Source: Streptomyces sp. NBC_00683 (GTDB taxonomy: Bacteria > Actinomycetota > Actinomycetes > Streptomycetales > Streptomycetaceae). From it: a stretch of 64,000 bases of DNA. Made by a program: the position numbers and the translations under genes. The notes below the pieces were generated by a model that worked only from the letters and a program-made list of their open reading frames with translations, did not search any database and was not told the origin of the DNA. Positions 24,427-32,063 of the stretch are shown in pieces. Each line of letters starts with the position of its first letter. Within the stretch, counting starts at the first letter, position 1. Location: assembly GCF_036226745.1 (NCBI RefSeq), contig NZ_CP109013.1, positions 4,402,001 to 4,466,000 of the forward strand. Direction: 5' to 3'.

Positions 24427-25730
24427 CGTCCGGCGTCCCCACCCTCCCCCTGCCCGGCGATCCGCCCGGCGGCCGGCGTGCCGCCCGGATCTGGGGCATC
24501 GGGGTGGCCGTCTACTTCGTGGCCATCATCTTCCGTACGAGTCTGGGTGTCGCGGGGCTCGACGCCGCCGACCGGTTCGACGTCAACGCCTCGGCGCTGT
24601 CGACGTTCTCCATCCTCCAACTGCTCGTCTACGCGGGCATGCAGATACCTGTCGGTCTGATGGTCGACCGGCTCGGCACCAAGAAGGTCCTCACCATCGG
24701 GGCGGTGCTCTTCACCCTGGGACAGCTCGGCTTCGCGCTCTCCCCCTCGTACGGAATGGCGCTCGCCTCCCGAGCCCTGCTCGGCTGCGGCGACGCGATG
24801 ACGTTCATCAGCGTGCTGCGCCTCGGTGCCCGCTGGTTCCCCGCCCGGCGAGGGCCGATGATCGGTCAGGTCGCCGCGCTGTTCGGAATGGCGGGCAACC
24901 TCGTCTCGACCCTCTTCATCGCCCGTGCGCTGCACGGCTTCGGCTGGACCACGACCTTCGTGGGCAGTTCGGTCGCCGGTGTCGTGGTGCTGGTGCTGCT
25001 GATGCTCTTCCTGAAGGACCACCCCGAGGGCCACGAGCCGCCGCCCGCCGAGCACGCGGGCGCCGCGTACGTGCGCCGGCAGATCGCCGCCGCGTGGCGG
25101 GAGCCGGGTACCCGTCTCGGCATGTGGGTGCACTTCACCACCCAGTTCCCCGCGATGGTCTTCCTGCTGCTGTGGGGCATGCCGTTCCTGGTGGAGGCGC
25201 AGGGGCTGAGCAGGGGCACCGCCGGTGAACTGCTCACCCTGGTGGTGCTCTCCAACATGGTGGTGGGGCTCGTCTACGGGCAGATCATCGCCCGGCACCA
25301 TGCGGCGCGCGCCCCGCTGGCCCTCGGTACCGTCGCGGTGACCGCGCTCCTCTGGGCGGCCACGATCCTCCACCCCGGTGACCACGCTCCGATGTGGCTG
25401 CTGGTCACCCTGTGCGTGGTGCTGGGCTCCTGCGGACCCGCGTCGATGATCGGCTTCGACTTCGCCCGGCCCGCCAATCCGCCGGAGCGCCAGGGCACCG
25501 CTTCGGGCATCGTCAACATGGGCGGCTTCGTCGCCTCGATGACCACGCTGTTCGCGGTCGGCGTGCTGCTGGACGCGACCGGTGACAACTACCGCGTCGC
25601 GTTCGCCTCGGTCTTCGTCCTGGAGGTGGTCGGGGTGCTGCAGATCCTGCGGCTGCACGCGAGTGCCACGCACAGGGAACGCGACCATCACGTGGTCAGC
25701 CGGGTGGAAGCCGTGCACGTACCCGCGTGA
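24423..25730 (+). CDS. MFS transporter
   Basis: Major facilitator of 435 aa with 12 predicted TM helices. The conserved inter-helix loop after TM2 is GLMVDRLGTKKVLT (MFS motif A-like GxxxDRxGxKK). There is a long central loop at about 200-220 (DHPEGHEPPPAEHAGAAYVR) and a Pro-Glu-Arg-Gln segment in the later half. The substrate is unknown; the coupled FCD-GntR gene suggests an organic acid. GTG 24423 overlaps the regulator stop, so the pair is an operon. It ends before a hairpin at 25740. Confidence 0.85.
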   Translation: MTSGVPTLPLPGDPPGGRRAARIWGIGVAVYFVAIIFRTSLGVAGLDAADRFDVNASALSTFSILQLLVYAGMQIPVGLMVDRLGTKKVLTIGAVLFTLGQLGFALSPSYGMALASRALLGCGDAMTFISVLRLGARWFPARRGPMIGQVAALFGMAGNLVSTLFIARALHGFGWTTTFVGSSVAGVVVLVLLMLFLKDHPEGHEPPPAEHAGAAYVRRQIAAAWREPGTRLGMWVHFTTQFPAMVFLLLWGMPFLVEAQGLSRGTAGELLTLVVLSNMVVGLVYGQIIARHHAARAPLALGTVAVTALLWAATILHPGDHAPMWLLVTLCVVLGSCGPASMIGFDFARPANPPERQGTASGIVNMGGFVASMTTLFAVGVLLDATGDNYRVAFASVFVLEVVGVLQILRLHASATHRERDHHVVSRVEAVHVPA

Positions 25731-25739
25731 CCGTACGCC

Positions 25740-25785
25740 CCGGCGGCGCGCCCGTCCCTGTCCTTCGGCGGACGGGCGCCGCCGG
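25740..25785. terminator. Terminator hairpin between convergent genes
   Basis: The right arm (25770-25785) pairs with the left region (25740-25757) over 16 bp with a 2-nt bulge. It is followed by two direct copies of GGTCACTTCACCCC (25784-25797 and 25798-25811). It separates the MFS gene from a minus-strand gene. Confidence 0.65.
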
Positions 25786-25843
25786 TCACTTCACCCCGGT
25801 CACTTCACCCCGGCACGAAGGCCCCGTCAGGGCCTCGACCGCA

Positions 25844-26668
25844 CTACGACGTCACGACGAAGTTCCGCAGGATGCTCGCCGCGAGGTCCTGGTCGCCGTC
25901 GACCTTGATCCGGTCCTCGACCGCCTGCGGGCGCACCCGGCCGCAGGCCAGGCGGTAGTACGTCTCCCAGTCCATCGACAGGGTCGCCGCGGGGCCCAGT
26001 GACGGCGCACCGTCGACCGAACCGCGTCCGTCCCCGTCGACGCGGACCGTGCGCAGGAACTCCACGGGGCCGTGCACATCGAACACCACCGCCGAATTGG
26101 GCGGTGCGCCCGCGTCCTTGGCGACCACATCGGGCAGCGCGGCCAGGAGGGTGTCCCGGGTGATCAGGGCGCCGGGGGAGTCCATGTTGCCGGGCTGGCC
26201 CAGCGTCGTACGCAGGTCCTGCTCGTGGACCCAGACGTCGAAGGCCCGCATGTGCAGTGCCAGTTCCAGCGTCTGCTCGGCGCCCAGCGGTGCCCGCACC
26301 ATCGTCTCGGGCGCCCGTGTCTCGTTGCGCAGCTGACGCATGCGCCGGATGAGCGTGTACTCCAGCTCGGAGGTCATCTCCGGCGCCGTGTGGTGGCGCC
26401 GTACGTCGACCTGCATCTCCATGTACCGCTGGTGGTCGTTGTGCACGTGGTAGAGGTCGCGCGGCAGTGTGTGGATCGGGCGCGGATCGCCGAGTTGCTC
26501 GCACTCCATGCCGATGACGTGCGAGACGATGTCGCGCACCGACCAGCCCGGGCAGGGGGTACGGCGGTTCCACTCCCCCTCGGCGAGCGGCTTCACCAGC
26601 TCGGCTATCGACTCGACGGATTGGGTCCAGGCATCGGCGTAGGTCTGGAGGCTGGGATGGACGGTCAC
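25844..26668 (-). CDS. Maleylpyruvate isomerase/mycothiol-dependent enzyme family protein (DinB-like)
   Basis: Protein of 274 aa with the N-terminal MDMPI metal-binding four-helix domain typical of mycothiol-using enzymes in actinomycetes. PCPGWSVRDIVSHVIGME supplies the first His (about residue 50) and FDVWVHEQDLR the second, giving the metal triad region. The C-terminal half resembles a sterol-carrier-like domain. The reaction is not known; isomerase or thiol transferase is possible. GTG 26668 is preceded by GAGGGG 5-6 nt upstream. It is divergent from the nitrilase gene across about 200 bp. Confidence 0.8.
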   Translation of the reverse strand: MTVHPSLQTYADAWTQSVESIAELVKPLAEGEWNRRTPCPGWSVRDIVSHVIGMECEQLGDPRPIHTLPRDLYHVHNDHQRYMEMQVDVRRHHTAPEMTSELEYTLIRRMRQLRNETRAPETMVRAPLGAEQTLELALHMRAFDVWVHEQDLRTTLGQPGNMDSPGALITRDTLLAALPDVVAKDAGAPPNSAVVFDVHGPVEFLRTVRVDGDGRGSVDGAPSLGPAATLSMDWETYYRLACGRVRPQAVEDRIKVDGDQDLAASILRNFVVTS

Positions 26669-26866
26669 GGGACCCCTCGTGCGGTTCTGCGGTGCATGGG
26701 CTGGAGTGCAGGGAGTGCTGGCGGCTGGCCGGCACTGACGGCGCTGTCTGCGGGCTGCGTGGGAGGTTCGCTCGCTAAGTTACGCTGCGAGCAGGCACCC
26801 CGGCAGTGCTTTCGTGTGACGATCGTAGGCCCGTGTTGACGGCTCGAATGCCAGGACGGTGGTAGT

Positions 26867-27658
26867 GTGCGCGCCTCCCTCATCCAGATCGCAGTAGACC
26901 CGGACGAATCAGTCAATTCCCGTAGGGAACGAGCAGCTTCGCTGGTCGTGGCCCAGGGGGATGCGGATCTGGTGGTCCTGCCCGAGCTCTGGCCGGTCGG
27001 CGCCTTCGCGTACACCGTTTTCGCCGACGAGGCCGAACCGCTCGAGGGGCCCACCCACGACGTGATGGCGAAGGCCGCGGCCGAGGCCGGGGTCTGGCTG
27101 CACGCGGGTTCCTTCGTCGAGCGGGCCGATGACGGCACCCTCTACAACACCTCGCTGGTCTTCTCGCCCCAGGGCGAGCGGGTCGCCGCCTATCGCAAGA
27201 TCCACCGCTTCGGCTTCGACAAGGGCGAAGCGGTGATGATGGGCGCCGGCGAGGAGCTCGTCACGGTAGCCCTGCCGCAGACCACGCTCGGTCTTGCCAC
27301 GTGCTACGACCTGCGCTTTCCGGAGATGTTCCGGGGTCTGGTCGACGCGGGTGCCGACACGCTGGTCATCGCGGCCGGCTGGCCGGAGCGTCGCCGCTCG
27401 CACTGGACGCTGCTGGCGCAGGCGCGGGCCGTCGAGAACCAGGCGTACGTCCTGGCCGTCGGCACGGCGGGCACCCACGCCGGGGTCGAGCAGGCAGGGC
27501 GCAGCATCGTCGTCGACCCGTGGGGCGAGGTGCTCGCCGAGGCGGGTGCCGCGGAGGAGGTGCTCACCGTGGAATTCGACCCGGCGAGGACGGCCACCAC
27601 ACGGGAGCAGTTCCCGGCACTCAAGGACCGGCGTCTGGGTCTCGCTCCGCCGCGCTGA
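26867..27658 (+). CDS. Carbon-nitrogen hydrolase, nitrilase superfamily
   Basis: Amidase-type C-N hydrolase of 263 aa. The catalytic triad is E40 (LPELWP), K111 (YRKIHRF) and C146 (ATCYDLRFPE), all in the expected spacing. The sequence pattern around GWPERRRSHWTLL and NQAYVLAVG is that of omega-amidase/deaminated glutathione amidase relatives; the substrate is not certain. GTG 26867 is the start (RASLIQIAVD), with AGGA about 10 nt upstream. It is divergent from the MDMPI-family gene and ends just before direct repeats and a parS hairpin. Confidence 0.87.
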   Translation: MRASLIQIAVDPDESVNSRRERAASLVVAQGDADLVVLPELWPVGAFAYTVFADEAEPLEGPTHDVMAKAAAEAGVWLHAGSFVERADDGTLYNTSLVFSPQGERVAAYRKIHRFGFDKGEAVMMGAGEELVTVALPQTTLGLATCYDLRFPEMFRGLVDAGADTLVIAAGWPERRRSHWTLLAQARAVENQAYVLAVGTAGTHAGVEQAGRSIVVDPWGEVLAEAGAAEEVLTVEFDPARTATTREQFPALKDRRLGLAPPR

Positions 27659-27701
27659 CCCGGACGTGCGGGAGTGTGGCATGCCCGGATGTGCGGGAGT
27701 G
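27659..27701. repeat. Two near-identical 18-nt direct repeats
   Basis: CCCGGAyGTGCGGGAGTG occurs at 27659-27676 (C) and 27684-27701 (T), starting immediately after the nitrilase stop and leading into the parS hairpin. Confidence 0.85.
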
Positions 27702-27716
27702 CGTCATACCGGCCGT

Positions 27717-27743
27717 GCGGGCGTTTCACGTGAAACAGCCCGC
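27717..27743. promoter_or_regulatory. parS: parS site inside a terminator-like hairpin
   Basis: A perfect parS palindrome GTTTCACGTGAAAC (27723-27736) is flanked by complementary GCGGGC (27717-27722) and GCCCGC (27738-27743), extending the stem to 13 bp with one bulged A. It lies between two convergent genes (nitrilase + and LURP-one -). It can therefore serve as ParB site and as a bidirectional transcription stop. It is the second perfect parS site in the window, 23 kb from the first. Confidence 0.92.
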
Positions 27744-27750
27744 CCGGCTG

Positions 27751-28245
27751 TCAGTCGTCGCCGAGCTCCTTGTCCGCCAGGACGATCACGCACACCGCCA
27801 CGGCGATGAGCAGCGACGTGTCGGCGTCCTCGCGCACGATGTCGATGCCGTACGTGTCCCGGACGGTGAGCCACCGCCGCGAGATCTGGGCGAGCAGTTC
27901 GCCGTCGTAGTCCACGGCGAATTCGCGGTCCAGGATCTTGCCGCTGACGTCGAGTTCGGTGCCGTCCACCAAGGTCACCCGGTAGTGGTTGCGCAGCAGT
28001 GAGAGCCGCTTGCGCCTGATCCTGGCGAGCTCCTCGCCGTCCCGCTGGATGATCATGGTGTCGCGCAGGCTGAGCAGCTTCTGCCGGAACTCGACCAGCA
28101 CCCGGCCGTCCGCGTCCTTGAGCTCGAAGGTGTCGCGGACCCGCATGGCCTTGCCGTCGACGAGGAAGAGCTTGCGCCCGTCCGTGTCCTCGATCCAGTA
28201 GTCGTCGCCGACGGCGAACAGACGCTCACGTACGAGAAGTCTCAT
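27751..28245 (-). CDS. LURP-one-related (tubby C2-like) protein
   Basis: Protein of 164 aa with the LURP-one/DUF567 fold, a 12-strand barrel around a central helix related to tubby and scramblase proteins. The repeating pattern is typical: MRLLVRERLFAVGDDYWIED, GRKLFLVDGKAMRVRDTF, LLSLRDTMIIQRDGEELA and RRWLTVRDTYGI. The C-terminal helix (SLLIAVAVCVIVLAD) is the buried hydrophobic helix rather than a TM. Function in bacteria is unknown; phospholipid binding has been proposed. ATG 28245 is divergent from the NHL-repeat gene by 64 bp. Confidence 0.82.
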   Translation of the reverse strand: MRLLVRERLFAVGDDYWIEDTDGRKLFLVDGKAMRVRDTFELKDADGRVLVEFRQKLLSLRDTMIIQRDGEELARIRRKRLSLLRNHYRVTLVDGTELDVSGKILDREFAVDYDGELLAQISRRWLTVRDTYGIDIVREDADTSLLIAVAVCVIVLADKELGDD

Positions 28246-28309
28246 GGATCACAGGTTCCCCGACGCCCCACCGGAATGCGCGCAGGCCGGGGTGATGTTG
28301 ACTGTTGTC

Positions 28310-30121
28310 ATGACTGCACGTGCACGCGTTCGCGCCCCCGAACTGATCGGCAAGGGCGGCTGGCTCAATACAGGCGACCAGCAGTACACCCTCGCTGATC
28401 TGCGAGGACGCATTGTGATCCTGGATTTCTGGACCTTCTGCTGTGTGAACTGTCTGCATGTCCTGGACGAGCTGCGCGAACTGGAGGAGAAGCACCGCGA
28501 CACCGTGGTGATCATCGGCGTGCACTCGCCGAAGTTCGTGCACGAAGCGGAGCACCAGGCGGTCGTCGACGCGGTCGAGCGCTACGAGGTGCACCACCCC
28601 GTACTCGACGACCCCGAGCTCGCCACCTGGAAGCAGTACGCCGTGCGGGCCTGGCCGACGCTCGTCGTCGTCGACCCCGAGGGCTACGTCGTCGCACAGC
28701 ACGCGGGCGAGGGGCATGCGCACGCGATCGAGAAGCTCGTCGAGGAGCTGGAGGCCGAGCACGCGGAGAAGGGCACGCTGCGCCGCGGCGACGGCCCGTA
28801 CGTGGCACCCGAGCCCGTCGCCACGCATCTGCGCTTCCCCGGCAAGGCGCTGCTGCTGTCCGACGGCGGCTTCCTCGTCTCCGACACCACCCGGCACCGT
28901 CTGGTCGAACTGGACGCGGACGGTGAGACGGTCCGCAGGCACTTCGGTGCCGGTGAGCGCGGGCTCGTGGACGGCGGTCCCGACGAGGTCCGGTTCAGCG
29001 AGCCGCAGGGGCTCGCGGTCCTGCCCGACGGCCGGATCGCCGTCGCGGACACGGTGAACCACGCGATCCGTGCGCTCGACCTCACGACCGGGCTCACGAC
29101 CACACTCGCCGGAACCGGCCGTCAGTGGTGGCAGGGCTCCGCCACCAGCGGCCCGGCCCGGGACGTGGACCTCTCCTCGCCGTGGGACATCGCCTGGTTC
29201 GGCGACCGGCTGTGGATCGCCATGGCCGGGGTGCACCAGCTGTGGACGTACGACCCGGCCAAGGGTGCGGTCCAGGTCGCCGCGGGGACGACCAACGAGG
29301 GGCTGGTGGACGGACCCGGCGCCGAGGCGTGGTTCGCGCAGCCGTCCGGTCTCGCCGCGGCCGAGGACCGGCTGTGGGTCGCCGACTCGGAGACGTCCTC
29401 GCTGCGCTACGTCGACCGGGAGGGTGCCGTACACACCGCGGTCGGCACCGGGCTCTTCGACTTCGGGCACCGCGACGGCCCCGCCGGCCAGGCCCTGTTC
29501 CAGCACCCGCTGGGTGTCACGGCCCTGCCCGACGGCTCCGTCGCCGTCAGCGACACGTACAACCACGCCCTGAGGCGTTACGACCCCGAAAGCGGTGAGG
29601 TCACCACGCTCGCCACGGATCTGCGTGAGCCGAGTGACGCCGTGCTCGTCGACGGCGATCTGGTCGTCGTCGAGTCGGCCCGGCACCGGCTGACCCGGCT
29701 GCGGCTGCCCGACGAGGCGGTACGCGTTGCCGACCAGGCGCACCGCACCAAGCGCGCCGCCACCGAGATCGCCGGCGGAACGCTGCGGCTGGACGTGGTC
29801 TTCCAGGCGCCCGCGGGCCAGAAGCTGGACACCCGGTACGGTCCCTCGACCCGGTTGCTGGTCTCCTCGACCCCGCCGGAACTGCTGGCGGAGGGCTCGG
29901 GGCCGGGCACGGACCTGGGCCGTGACCTGGTCCTGGCGGACGGGGTCACCGAGGGAGTCCTGCACGTCTCCGCGATGGCGGCGTCCTGCGACGACGATCC
30001 GGAGAACGAGTACCCGGCCTGCCATGTGCACCAGCAGGACTGGGGTGTTCCCGTCCGTGTCACCGCCGACGGGGTGTCCAGGCTCCCGCTGGTGCTGGCC
30101 GGTATGGACGACCGGGGCTGA
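28310..30121 (+). CDS. NHLRC2-like protein: thioredoxin domain plus NHL repeats
   Basis: Protein of 603 aa combining an N-terminal thioredoxin/AhpC-like domain (about 1-150) and a six-bladed NHL beta-propeller (about 180-480) with a C-terminal beta domain. The redox motif is FWTFCCVNCLH with C45-x-x-C48, and the thioredoxin cis-Pro is in RAWPTLVVVD. The propeller repeats are of the type GLAVLPDGRIAVADTVNHAI and GVTALPDGSVAVSDTYNHAL. The same domain order is seen in animal NHLRC2, whose exact biochemical role is unclear. ATG 28310 is chosen for fit; ATG 28295 is in frame. No signal peptide, so cytosolic. Confidence 0.87.
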   Translation: MTARARVRAPELIGKGGWLNTGDQQYTLADLRGRIVILDFWTFCCVNCLHVLDELRELEEKHRDTVVIIGVHSPKFVHEAEHQAVVDAVERYEVHHPVLDDPELATWKQYAVRAWPTLVVVDPEGYVVAQHAGEGHAHAIEKLVEELEAEHAEKGTLRRGDGPYVAPEPVATHLRFPGKALLLSDGGFLVSDTTRHRLVELDADGETVRRHFGAGERGLVDGGPDEVRFSEPQGLAVLPDGRIAVADTVNHAIRALDLTTGLTTTLAGTGRQWWQGSATSGPARDVDLSSPWDIAWFGDRLWIAMAGVHQLWTYDPAKGAVQVAAGTTNEGLVDGPGAEAWFAQPSGLAAAEDRLWVADSETSSLRYVDREGAVHTAVGTGLFDFGHRDGPAGQALFQHPLGVTALPDGSVAVSDTYNHALRRYDPESGEVTTLATDLREPSDAVLVDGDLVVVESARHRLTRLRLPDEAVRVADQAHRTKRAATEIAGGTLRLDVVFQAPAGQKLDTRYGPSTRLLVSSTPPELLAEGSGPGTDLGRDLVLADGVTEGVLHVSAMAASCDDDPENEYPACHVHQQDWGVPVRVTADGVSRLPLVLAGMDDRG

Positions 30122-30137
30122 GGGCTCGGAAGCCGTC

Positions 30138-30181
30138 GGCGCCGTTGCGCAGCCCGTGGAGCCGGGCTGCGCAACGGCGCC
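30138..30181. terminator. Terminator hairpin, 18-bp perfect stem
   Basis: Arms 30138-30155 and 30164-30181 are perfect reverse complements with an 8-nt loop, 16 nt after the NHLRC2-like stop. It faces the convergent DUF6458 gene. Confidence 0.85.
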
Positions 30182-30264
30182 GCATCAGCCGTTCCCCGAG
30201 CCGCTGGGGGCGTCGCCCCGGGGGCCGTATCCACCCCGTACGACGCCGCGTCCGCGCCCTCGGG

Positions 30265-30486
30265 TCACTGGTAGCGGCGCTCGTTGTCCGACACGACCGT
30301 GGTGGTGGGCGGCACGACCATGCGGCGACGGCGCGCGATGCTCATGTAGACGAAGACCCCGACGAGGCCGACCAGCATCATGATCCAGCCGACCATGTCG
30401 ACGTTGACCGTGTCGAGCTTCCAGTCGGTGGCGAAAGCGAGAATCGCCCCGGCACCGATCAGGAGAATGCATCCTCCGAGTCCCAT
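30265..30486 (-). CDS. DUF6458 small membrane protein
   Basis: A 73-aa protein with two TM helices: MGLGGCILLIGAGAILAFA at the very N-terminus, then a short VNVDMVG loop and a second helix (WIMMLVGLVGVFVYM) ending in a basic IARRRRMV stop-transfer and a polar tail. This matches DUF6458, an actinobacterial family of unknown role. ATG 30486 has a perfect GAGGAGG ribosome site 8 nt upstream. That site is part of a 14-bp inverted repeat whose other arm follows the M18 aminopeptidase stop, so expression is probably controlled by mRNA structure or coupling. Confidence 0.82.
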   Translation of the reverse strand: MGLGGCILLIGAGAILAFATDWKLDTVNVDMVGWIMMLVGLVGVFVYMSIARRRRMVVPPTTTVVSDNERRYQ

Positions 30487-30490
30487 GATT

Positions 30491-30587
30491 TCCGCCTCCT
30501 CGACGACCCGGTGAATCCGGGCCGGTGTACCGGTCGCGTACCCGGCCCGGCAACAACCATGTCCCGGTGACCTGTCGAGGAGGCGGA
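30491..30587 (-). promoter_or_regulatory. Shine-Dalgarno-sequestering RNA helix upstream of DUF6458
   Basis: 30491-30504 and 30574-30587 are perfect 14-bp reverse complements. In the minus-strand mRNA the first arm (TCCGCCTCCTCGAC) lies 3 nt after the M18 aminopeptidase stop. The second arm holds the GAGGAGG ribosome site of the DUF6458 gene. An inner 9-bp helix (30517-30525 with 30542-30550) stacks within the loop. A terminator role for the M18 gene is the alternative. Confidence 0.7.
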
Positions 30588-30590
30588 GGG

Positions 30591-31889
30591 TCAGCCGGCC
30601 AGGAACGCCGCCAGGGCGTTCGCCAGCAGGTAGGGGTCGTCGGCGCCGCACAGTTCACGGGCGCTGTGCATCGACAGGATCGCGACGCCGACGTCGACGG
30701 TCTGGATACCGTGCCGGGCGGCGGTGATCGGACCGATCGTCGTGCCGCAGGGCATCGCGTTGTTGGAGACGAACGTCTGCCACTGCACGCCCGCCTTCTC
30801 GCACGCCGCCGCGAACACGGCCCGGCCGCTGCCGTCCGTCGCGTACCGCATGTTGACGTTGACCTTGAGGATCGGGCCGCCGTTGACCACCGGGTGGTGC
30901 GTCGGGTCGTGGCGCTCGCCGTAGTTGGGGTGGATCGCGTGACCGGTGTCGGAGGAGAGGCAGACGGTTCCGGCGAACGCCCGGGCGCGGTCCTCGTAAC
31001 TGCCGCCGCGGGCGAACACGGAGCGCTCCAGGACCGTGCCGAGCAGCGGGCCGTCCGCGCCGGTGTCGGACTGGGAGCCGTTCTCCTCGTGGTCGAAGGC
31101 GGCCAGCACGGGGATGTACGGGATCTCGTCGTCGCTCTGCCCGGCCACGGCGGCCAGCGCGGCCGTCGCGGCGTGTACGGAGAGCAGGTTGTCCATGCGG
31201 GGTCCGGCCACCAGCTCGCGGTCGCGGCCCAGGTAGGCGGGCGCCTCGACGGCGTGCGGCATCAGGTCCCACCCGGTGACGTCGTCGGCGTCGACGCCCG
31301 CCTCCTCGGCCACGAAGCGGATGAGGTCGCCCTCCTCGACCTCACCCAGCCCCCAGATCGGCTGCATGTGCTTCTGCCGGTCGAGCTTGAGCCCCTCGGT
31401 GTTGGCCGACCGGTCCAGGTGCACGGCCAGCTGCGGCACGCGCAGCAGCGGGCGGTCGATGTTGACCAGGCGGTGCGTCCCGTCGCGGAGCGAGATACGG
31501 CCGGCGAGCCCGAGGTCGCGGTCGAGCCAGGTGTTGAGGAGCGTTCCGCCGTAGATCTCGACGGCGATCTGCCGCCAGCCGTAGGACCCGGTGTCGGGCA
31601 TCGGCTTGACCCGCAGATTGGGGGAGTCGGTGTGCGCACCGGCGATACGGAACGGGGTGTTGGCCGTGGCCCCCTCCGGCACGTACCAGGCCACGATCGC
31701 CCCGCCGCGCAGGACGTACTTGCCGCCCGTGGTGGCGTCCCATTCCGCGGTCTCCTCGACCTGCCGGAAACCCGCCTTCTCCAGCCGGGCCGCGGCGGCG
31801 GCCACGGCGTGGTACGGGGAGGGGCCGGCCATCAGGAAGGCCATCAGGTCGTCGGTGTGACCGCGGTCGAAGCGGAGGGGAGAACTCAT
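30591..31889 (-). CDS. apeB: M18-family metallo-aminopeptidase
   Basis: Dinuclear zinc aminopeptidase of the aspartyl/lysyl (M18) family, 432 aa, normally a cytosolic dodecamer that removes acidic or neutral N-terminal residues. Metal ligands and catalytic residues are visible in GAHTDSPNLRV, MDNLLS, FDHEENGSQS (catalytic Glu plus ligand Glu), SSDTGHAIHPNY and the C-terminal MHSARELCG. Length is typical. ATG 31889 (MSSPLRF) is chosen; GTG 31898 adds three residues. It is followed by the RNA helix and the DUF6458 gene on the same strand, which may be cotranscribed. Confidence 0.9.
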   Translation of the reverse strand: MSSPLRFDRGHTDDLMAFLMAGPSPYHAVAAAAARLEKAGFRQVEETAEWDATTGGKYVLRGGAIVAWYVPEGATANTPFRIAGAHTDSPNLRVKPMPDTGSYGWRQIAVEIYGGTLLNTWLDRDLGLAGRISLRDGTHRLVNIDRPLLRVPQLAVHLDRSANTEGLKLDRQKHMQPIWGLGEVEEGDLIRFVAEEAGVDADDVTGWDLMPHAVEAPAYLGRDRELVAGPRMDNLLSVHAATAALAAVAGQSDDEIPYIPVLAAFDHEENGSQSDTGADGPLLGTVLERSVFARGGSYEDRARAFAGTVCLSSDTGHAIHPNYGERHDPTHHPVVNGGPILKVNVNMRYATDGSGRAVFAAACEKAGVQWQTFVSNNAMPCGTTIGPITAARHGIQTVDVGVAILSMHSARELCGADDPYLLANALAAFLAG

Positions 31890-32004
31890 GCTCTTCACTT
31901 TAACGACGGCTGAACGGGAGCATTCGCCGCGTCGGACCAGGGCAGCGGCCCGTCGTCCGGAAACGGCTGCCGCCCGAGCGCCGGACCCGGGTGCCGATCA
32001 TGGG

Positions 32005-32038
32005 GACGGCCCGCCCCGGGTACCCGGGGCGGGCCGTC
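32005..32038. terminator. Terminator palindrome after the acyl-CoA dehydrogenase gene
   Basis: A perfect 34-bp palindrome centred between 32021 and 32022; a GTAC apex must open to form the loop. It is 25 nt downstream of the minus-strand acyl-CoA dehydrogenase stop. Confidence 0.8.
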
Positions 32039-32063
32039 TCTGCCGAAGGACGAACGGAGGACC

